Source: Acanthosoma haemorrhoidale (lineage: Eukaryota; Arthropoda; Insecta; Hemiptera; Acanthosomatidae). From it: DNA of 64,000 nucleotides. The stretch covers positions 120,975,454 through 121,039,453 of the forward strand of contig OV884009.1 in NCBI GenBank assembly GCA_930367205.1, in the 5' to 3' direction. Numbering within the stretch: position 1 is the stretch's first letter; each line of letters starts with the position of its first letter. The notes under the pieces were generated by a model, which was not told the origin of the DNA, ran no database searches, and was given only the letters and a program-made list of their open reading frames with translations. This document shows, one piece after another, positions 58,080 to 64,000 of this stretch. Both the position numbers and the translations under genes were made by a program.

Positions 58080-59000
58080 AGTAGGTGGAATGAAACACAT
58101 GCCCTTCAGAAGTTCTGGCAAGTATCTATCCCTATTGTGCGCAATAGCTTTTATGTTTGTCCAGCTCTTTTCACTTGTACTTAGCCTGTCTTTCAAATAA
58201 TCTTCTCAAGGTTTCTCCCGAGCACTCTCTTCTTTTCTGATCTTGATATGCTCCATCATCCCTATTTTCTCCTTACTGTGGTGTCTAAGGCTGGTTGTCT
58301 ATTTATTGGTGGGTAGCCAGAGTTCATCGTTGTTTTAGGCCACCATATTCTCTTAATGTTAGTCAGACAATATATATAGATTTGGAGTTATTGTCAGTCC
58401 TGAGTGTAGGTTTTAATAAATGAGGGGAAAAAATCTTTATTCTGGGACCTTGTCCCCTAAGAATAACAATAAATTATAAAGCAAAATTTCTACCTGAATT
58501 TATAATACATGATCTTCATGTTTCGCATCCGTAAAGCAGGATGGACTTAACATTACTATTGATTTAACTCTAATCTCTGTGGCTGTCTTTAATTCAGTAG
58601 CCCACCAAAGCAGCCAGAGCTTTCCATATTCTGCTAGAAATACTATTTCATCTTTCAGATAAAGTTCTTTTGGCTTCTGATATTGACTTAAATTTCCTTA
58701 GTCTTCCTCTTGTTAAGCCTCATCCCATTAGCTGCTAATTCAGCTTGAATGTCACTTAACTTGGTCTGCATGATCCTAAAACTCTGAGCTAGGAGATTAA
58801 TCTTTCAACATATCTGATAGGTTCTATTTCCTTTGTTTTTTTGACATAATTGTTCGAAGTCAAAATGAACAGGAGAGGTGACAAAAAAGTGCCCTGATTC
58901 CCTCAAGCAATAACTCGATTTCCAGATAACTATTCTAAATTCTAGAAAATTTCAATTTTTTATAGTCAGTCTAGATTAGAGATGTCTGCAGGGCTTAAAG
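58080..59000 (-). mobile_element. RTE/BovB-like LINE 3' part, interrupted
   Basis: Minus strand: GTFLSPLLFILTSNN (RT block near 58885), QTKLSDIQAELAANGMRLN (near 58760), NSNVKSILLYGCET (58520-58560), then an interruption and a C-terminus SWTNIKAIAHNRDRYLPELL (near 58130). NVKSVLLYGCETW and the W..(I/L)(A)(Q/H)(D/N)R.(R/K)W ending are signatures of this LINE group. Stops and frameshifts are frequent. Likely the same group as 16.6-18.2 kb. Confidence 0.7.
58380..58490 (+). repeat. LINE-tail repeat inserted in the RTE-like LINE
   Basis: TATTCTGGGACCTTGTCCCC (58440-58459) and its neighbourhood match 21557-21612 in the same orientation. It sits inside the minus-strand LINE frame, so it is a later, 5'-truncated insertion. 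Confidence 0.5.
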
Positions 59001-59009
59001 TTTATTATA

Positions 59010-61020
59010 ATCATTTGTTGTAGATGTTTTGGATCATTATCCGCAAACAAATTCAATTTGTTGGCAATCTCTATTTTATTCATACTAGCTTTAAATTATT
59101 CTTCAAAAAATATCAACTAGGCACTATCTTCTTCATTTTAAATTCTTCTATTCACGTTCTCTATGTATTTGTCGATACCCAGTTTCAATTGCTTCTAATG
59201 ATTTAGGTACAATGCCAAAAATTTAATGTATGGTTCAAATTGATAAGTATCACACTTACCATTTTTAAATATCTACCTATGAAAACAATATTGATGAGAG
59301 ACAGACTGAATGAGTAACCATTACCCTTTCGTACAAACTAAACAAATGGAATCAACATTGATTGATGAGTAAAAATCACTTAGTACCAAAAGTATTTTCC
59401 GTTTCAAAAACTCCTTGGAGTAATAGTATAATATAACCCCCCTTCCTTGTGTAGTTGCTACAGCCATTTGCAACCTTTAAAAAAATAGGTATATTATACT
59501 TGTCTACGTTTTGATGATTAGCAATATTATATTCAGTTTCTTTCACCTTTAGCCTGTGGACCACTAAAACTATTTCTCCGTAATTCTATTTTTATTGTTC
59601 CTTCGATAACTGTTAGTCCATAGAATTATTTAAAATTATTCAATATAGCAATCTTTCATCTTGCTCACTCAATTTTCGATTGAAATGAACTGAAGATTTC
59701 TTAGTTAACCTTTTAAACTATCTTTATTTTGTCATCTTTTTACTATCTGTTGTAAATTATAAATATACCATTTTCAATGCTGTTAATAATAATAATTTCA
59801 TGCACATAAATACATATTTACTTTATGCTGTTCTTCTGTTGATATTACTTCATACTGTCAATTGAATAAAGTCAAGTGACAAATAAATTAGATAAATTTC
59901 AACAAATTACTAAATACAATTATATTAAATTAGCATTTATAATCAAATAATGTTTATATTTCAACTTTTAATTAAGTTGCCCAGTTTTGAATGTGGCCTC
60001 ATTTCAGTTATTTTCAAAAGATTTTAGTGAGATTCAAGAGCTATCCCAATGGAAGAATTAAATTAACTGTTTGTTGTTTAGAAGACTGTTTTTTTATTTT
60101 CTACCATATGGCCATATATGTGTTCAACTTCATTAAAAATTCAGTTTTCTTAAAAATTGTTGTTTTAGCTACTTAGATCAAAATGAGTGATGAAAACATG
60201 CTGGACAGTTGAAGTTTGCCAAATCTATATGATGCATATCAAGCATGGCAGCACATATCATATTGTCAAGCTTTGACTTCAACCCAGAACTAATATCTTA
60301 AAAGAAGTCAGGACATTTTTTTTTTTTTTTTCTTGAAGGTGTTCATAACATTCTTAAAAATTTTAGGATCTATGCTGATTTACTCATTTTCTAGTTTTCA
60401 TCTTTCAGTTTGTAGATTTTGTTGTAGATAGTTTGTATATTCAATACATATGGTATATGGTTATATGGTATATATATCTTGGGGATATGGTCGGTGGTAC
60501 TTCATCAAAAAATGCTCCTTTATCCAGACAATAAGTGAACAATTAAGTTAAGCAAATTAACTAAAGCAGTGAATTCAATCTACTAAAATTAAAAAAAAAA
60601 AACTTTTCTATGCCGCAATGGAGTCTGAGATGCTTTCCTGTGGGTTTTAGAATGTGTTAGTAGATAGAATGGATTATATACCCTGGCCAAATGTGCTTTG
60701 CACCCTGTAGGAAATGCAGTTTACTATATGCCCTATCTAAAGAAATCCATATTTTTTTTTCAGATTTTTAAGTTGAGACTTTGATACAATAATTTGGCAT
60801 CATGTTTAAATTGAATTGAATTTAAAAAATTTGTATATTTGGTTTAAATTAATCATATTCCATAATAGGATATTGTTTAATATGTGTTACACTGTATTAA
60901 AAAAATAAACGTTTTGTTTAATTGATTAAAATGTAAATAATGTGTTATTATTAGACATTAGACATTTTTTTATAGTAGTATGAACTATGTTTTTCAATGT
61001 ATAGTTATATTTGCATTACA
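59010..61020. other. Intron upstream of the second G-alpha-s exon
   Basis: AT-rich sequence with short TATA repeats near 60450-60480. No supported element. Confidence 0.5.
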
Positions 61021-61027
61021 TTTTCAG

Positions 61028-61147
61028 ACCATAACTGGCGCAATGAGTACACTTACCCCTCCAATCGCACTTGAACATCCTGAGAATCAACATCGAGTCG
61101 ACTACATACAGGATGTTGCATCAAGTCATGACTTTGACTACCCCCCG
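61028..61147 (+). CDS. Galphas: G-protein alpha-s subunit, internal exon (helical domain)
   Basis: A 40-codon exon beginning [20 protein letters not shown] and ending with [17 protein letters not shown]. It is bounded by the acceptor attttcag (ends 61027) and the donor GTAAAT (61148). It starts and ends in phase 0, so it splices directly to the exon at 19174-19228. The motifs [25 protein letters not shown] and DF(D/N)YPP are the alpha-A/alpha-B region of G-alpha-s and separate it from the Gi/Gq/G12 classes. This region is all-helical and lids the nucleotide pocket. The following exon should begin EFYEHT or similar; it is not found between 61148 and 64000, so the next intron runs past the window edge. 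The reading frame is intact and the splice sites are canonical, so I treat this as part of a live gene. Confidence 0.95.
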
Positions 61148-61940
61148 GTAAATGTTTATTAATCTGTTTTAGATTTTGAATTAAAAGTGGTATGTTGATA
61201 GTTTTTTTAATAGTAATTTAATATGCTATCTAAGATTCCTTGCCCTTTGAATATTCGATTAACAAGTTCCAAAATAAAAAAAACATTTTCGTAGAATTAA
61301 CACTTGTATTGGAGAAAATTAAATACCTAAAAACATTTCAATAGATCTAATTATCATATAGAAGATGTAATTTTATTAAGCCTCAGTAAATTGGTATTAT
61401 CTTGTTTATTTTTGTAATAGCTTCCTTGGTGAAGCCAGAAATACAGTAAATAGTTAAATTAATTCCAGCTCCTACTTTCTAGGCAATCCCTATAATTCAG
61501 AGATTCAATATAAAATCTGTATATCAATCATAGGTTTTATAGGCAGGGGGTCCTAAGGTGTTTCTATTCTTGAAAAACATTTGAAAGGCTGCATTGCACA
61601 ATCACTTTTTATGATTTACCTATAACAGGCAACAAAGCAGTGGTAGTGAATGACAGGTTCTGCAAACTTGTCAATGCTGTGGAGACGGATTTTGATTGAT
61701 ATTGATGTACTCAAAGGACACGAATGCACAGATATTATAACAACGAGGCTTTTATTCCTATTTCACAAACTATTTATTTATGTGATACAGACACATTAAG
61801 AGGATGCAAGAAAAGAGGTAGGCTAGTAGATTAGAACAGTAGCAACAAAAAGGGAGAGAAAGACATGTAAATCCCAAGATACGGTGAAAGGAAGCAGAAA
61901 TAGCTAGTGGAGATCAGGAATTTAGAATCATGGTTGTAGC
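61148..61940. other. Downstream intron, no feature recognised
   Basis: Begins with the G-alpha-s donor GTAAAT. No further exon found. Confidence 0.5.
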
Positions 61941-61947
61941 TACGCTA

Positions 61948-62275
61948 CCCTGGAGAAAGAAACAAGCTGTCAGTAAAAATATGAATAACAAAATTAATAA
62001 TTACTAGACAATTTATTAGCTTAGCGAAGAGTTATTTCAAAATATTGTGTTACATGATGTAGTAAACAAGTGAACAGTTCTACAAATTTTGTTATATAGA
62101 TTAATGAACTAACCCGGAGAAAGAAACATGCTATCAATACAAATATAATTAACGCAATAGTCACATGAATAGTCATTAGTCGATTACTAGAAAAAATATT
62201 TTCAAAATATTGTTTTATATGATGTAGGTAAGTGAAACATTTTTATAAAGTTTGCTATTTTAGATTGGTTTGTTT
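61948..62275. repeat. Diverged tandem duplication, about 165-bp unit
   Basis: Two adjacent copies start CC(T)GGAGAAAGAAACA(A/T)GCT (61949 and 62113) and share TTTCAAAATATTGT(G/T)TTA and GATGTAGTAA/GATGTAGGTAA in order. Non-coding. Confidence 0.65.
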
Positions 62276-62279
62276 TCCT

Positions 62280-63150
62280 AACTCTAGATTATAAATAAAA
62301 TTTTCAATCAAAGCAATGAAATTGTATTTTAATTAAAACCAATACGAACATAATATTTATTAAATGTTATGGTACATATATATTTTTTATTTATTTTAAA
62401 AAGAAGTAATTAATATAATAAAAAAGAAATTTCTGTCTTAAGAACAAAATAAAGGTAGTGAGGTGATATCCTAGCACGGTCTATTACTTACCTCATCCTA
62501 CTACAGTGATGTCGGTTGGTAGTAATGAGGATCAAGACTCTGCAGGAGGAGGAGGAACTTAGTCTGTATATTTTAGAATGTATTAAAAGGAAGATTGACT
62601 TGCTAAATTGAATATGAAACATAAGGAATATCTTAATGATAGGTTCTTGTATAGGCATACCTGAATAGCTTTTAAGCAATAATACTTGATTGACATCTGA
62701 GGAGTATCAACAAGGAATTCATCGCAGAAGTTAGCACTATAAAAAGTGTTGGGAGAGGCCTCGAGGGATTGGACATGAAGCGTGACTATTAACTACAGAT
62801 ACACGGGTTCAATTCCTGCTTCCCCCCTCCACCATACATTGGTGAAAGTGAAACCATGAAAGTCCCACTATTGCAAAACATAAGCAAGTTGTTCAATTAA
62901 ACTTTAATTCAAACAAAAAATTTGAATACTGAAAAAAATTTATTTATAAATCGGCTTAATTAGCCTTACAGAAAAAAAAAAAAAAAAAAAAAGAAGAATA
63001 GAGATAGACCCGACTGATCATACAATTATTTTTATAAATGTAAACATTTTGATTTAATTATTAAACGAACATAGAAACTACCGTGACATGAATGTGAAGG
63101 TGAATGTGCTGTCCTTTTACAGCTTTAGTCTCAGCTATATTATATTGTTA
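62280..63150. other. Downstream intron, no confident feature
   Basis: Contains a tRNA B-box-like GGGTTCAATTCCTGC at about 62807-62821 without a convincing A-box, and a poly(A) run at 62971-62992, together possibly a SINE. Confidence 0.35.
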
Positions 63151-63159
63151 CAACAATTT

Positions 63160-63912
63160 ATTTTTCATATATTTTTTTTTATATTAAATTTTTTATAATC
63201 TATATTTTATCTTTATTTTTTATATTCAACTTTTACTCTATCCCAGGGTTCTGTTAATAAAATAGGATAATTCTGGCAATAGGAATAATTGTTAATTCAC
63301 ACACATTTATCCAAAAATTAATGTACAAATAATTACCCATAATTAATAATTAACAATCCAACAATTAATCAATAATACAAATAATTTAAAATTACCCCAT
63401 AACGTTATACTGAATTCAAAATTATATTAATTACTATCAATGTCATACTGGCCAGTATTTCGATGTAAATTTCAGGTGGTTTAGATTGTCCTCTTCAGCG
63501 TACCGGTGAAATTGCATGGGAGCCGGCCTCATGGTATGCATCTCCGTCGGGGCGTGTGTGCCAGAGTGACCTTGTTGCGTCTCTGTGCCGGATCGGAAGA
63601 ATGAGAGCGAGTCTGGCTCGAACCCAGCTTTTTATTACTTTTCCGCTGCCTTCTGGATATATATTTTTTTTTTTTATGGCATTGGCCATTCAGTTGTTTC
63701 GGATATTTATACTTTGCTTGTTTTGAAGTTTATAAAATAAAATATTGCTATTAAATTATTGACATTATTTATATTAACATATCAATGGTAGATTCAACAC
63801 AACTAATAGTGTTTAACATTCGTGAATCGTGATCCAGCGTTCATTTATGCCCGCTAATTTTGAGTTTATATTAAAAACAAAATCAAAAATCATAACATTA
63901 AATATCACAACA
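63160..63912 (-). repeat. LTR E of the recurrent family
   Basis: Minus strand, start TGTTGTGATATTTAATG at 63912. Contains TACTGGCCAGTATGAC, AATAAAAAGCTGGGTTCGAG (TATA-like region), ATTCCTATTGCCAGAATTAT and TATTAACAGAACCCTGG. The TTACGTACGTA palindrome is lost. It borders a (TA)n run. A solo LTR; the left edge is approximate. Confidence 0.75.
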
Positions 63913-64000
63913 ATATATATATATAAGCTAATCATCGGCGGTTAAGCTTCAAAAAAATAGGAAAGAGGGAAATGAACGACTCTCAAACCTCTGTAAAAGG

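Larger units (their letters stand above)
19229..61027 (+). other. 41.8-kb transposon-filled intron of G-alpha-s
   Basis: The two exons are contiguous in protein terms, so everything between the donor at 19229 and the acceptor at 61027 is one intron of about 41.8 kb. It contains at least two BEL/Pao elements, one Ty3/Gypsy element, five LTRs of one family, a mariner, a Tc1 fragment and several LINE fragments. The coding LTR elements nearly all lie antisense to the gene. Confidence 0.85.

Noticed and set aside
62755..62840. Possible tRNA gene (GGGTTCAATTCCTGC B-box)
   Set aside because: No cloverleaf or proper A-box; at best a SINE remnant.

Overview
This window is AT-rich animal (almost certainly insect) genomic DNA. 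The only host-gene sequence I can support is two exons of a stimulatory G-protein alpha subunit (G-alpha-s) on the + strand, at 19174-19228 and 61028-61147. Joined in frame, they encode the start of the alpha helical domain and match Drosophila G-alpha-s closely, as I remember that sequence. The intron between them is about 41.8 kb and is filled with nested transposable elements. The first 19.2 kb lies in the upstream intron or 5' region, and the last 2.8 kb in the downstream intron. No other G-alpha-s exon was found here. The species cannot be named from this sequence; the insect call rests on the G-alpha-s residues and the element families.

Region by region. 1-19 kb holds old fossils: a Tc1 C-terminal scrap (1.6 kb), a decayed Jockey-type LINE (2.2-5.7 kb), a hAT relic (7.3-7.7 kb), a LINE ORF1-like relic (8.3-8.6 kb), an internally deleted Tc1 element with both inverted repeats (10.8-11.7 kb), a tRNA-like SINE head, a pogo/Tigger element with both ends (13.5-15.1 kb), and minus-strand LINE pieces (12.3-18.2 kb). 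20-27 kb holds a 1.2-kb mariner whose third catalytic Asp is replaced, inserted in what looks like the 3' tail of a LINE, more LINE C-termini, and a promoter-like block near 24.5 kb.

27-45.6 kb is a nest of LTR elements. In order it contains a decayed minus-strand Ty3/Gypsy element (27.2-33.9 kb), two LTRs of a second LTR family joined tail to tail as a palindrome (33.9-35.3 kb), a very young BEL/Pao element (36.1-42.5 kb), an LTR-leader-LTR deletion derivative (42.6-44.6 kb), and the 3' end of a different Gypsy-like element on the + strand (44.7-45.6 kb). The BEL/Pao element has near-identical LTRs and a 5-bp target duplication, but its integrase core has been deleted.

45.6-64 kb holds a MITE-like inverted repeat (47.1 kb) and a second, decayed BEL/Pao element (47.5-53.8 kb) inserted in an R1/I-type LINE. 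It also has a Tc1 C-terminus (55.8-56.3 kb), two more LTRs of the recurrent family (56.9 and 63.2 kb), an RTE/BovB-like LINE (58.1-59 kb) and the second G-alpha-s exon.

The elements are parasites of the intron rather than a cooperating system. The clearest functional story is the young BEL/Pao copy, which must have been integrated using proteins from another copy. Most long LTR elements run antisense to G-alpha-s.
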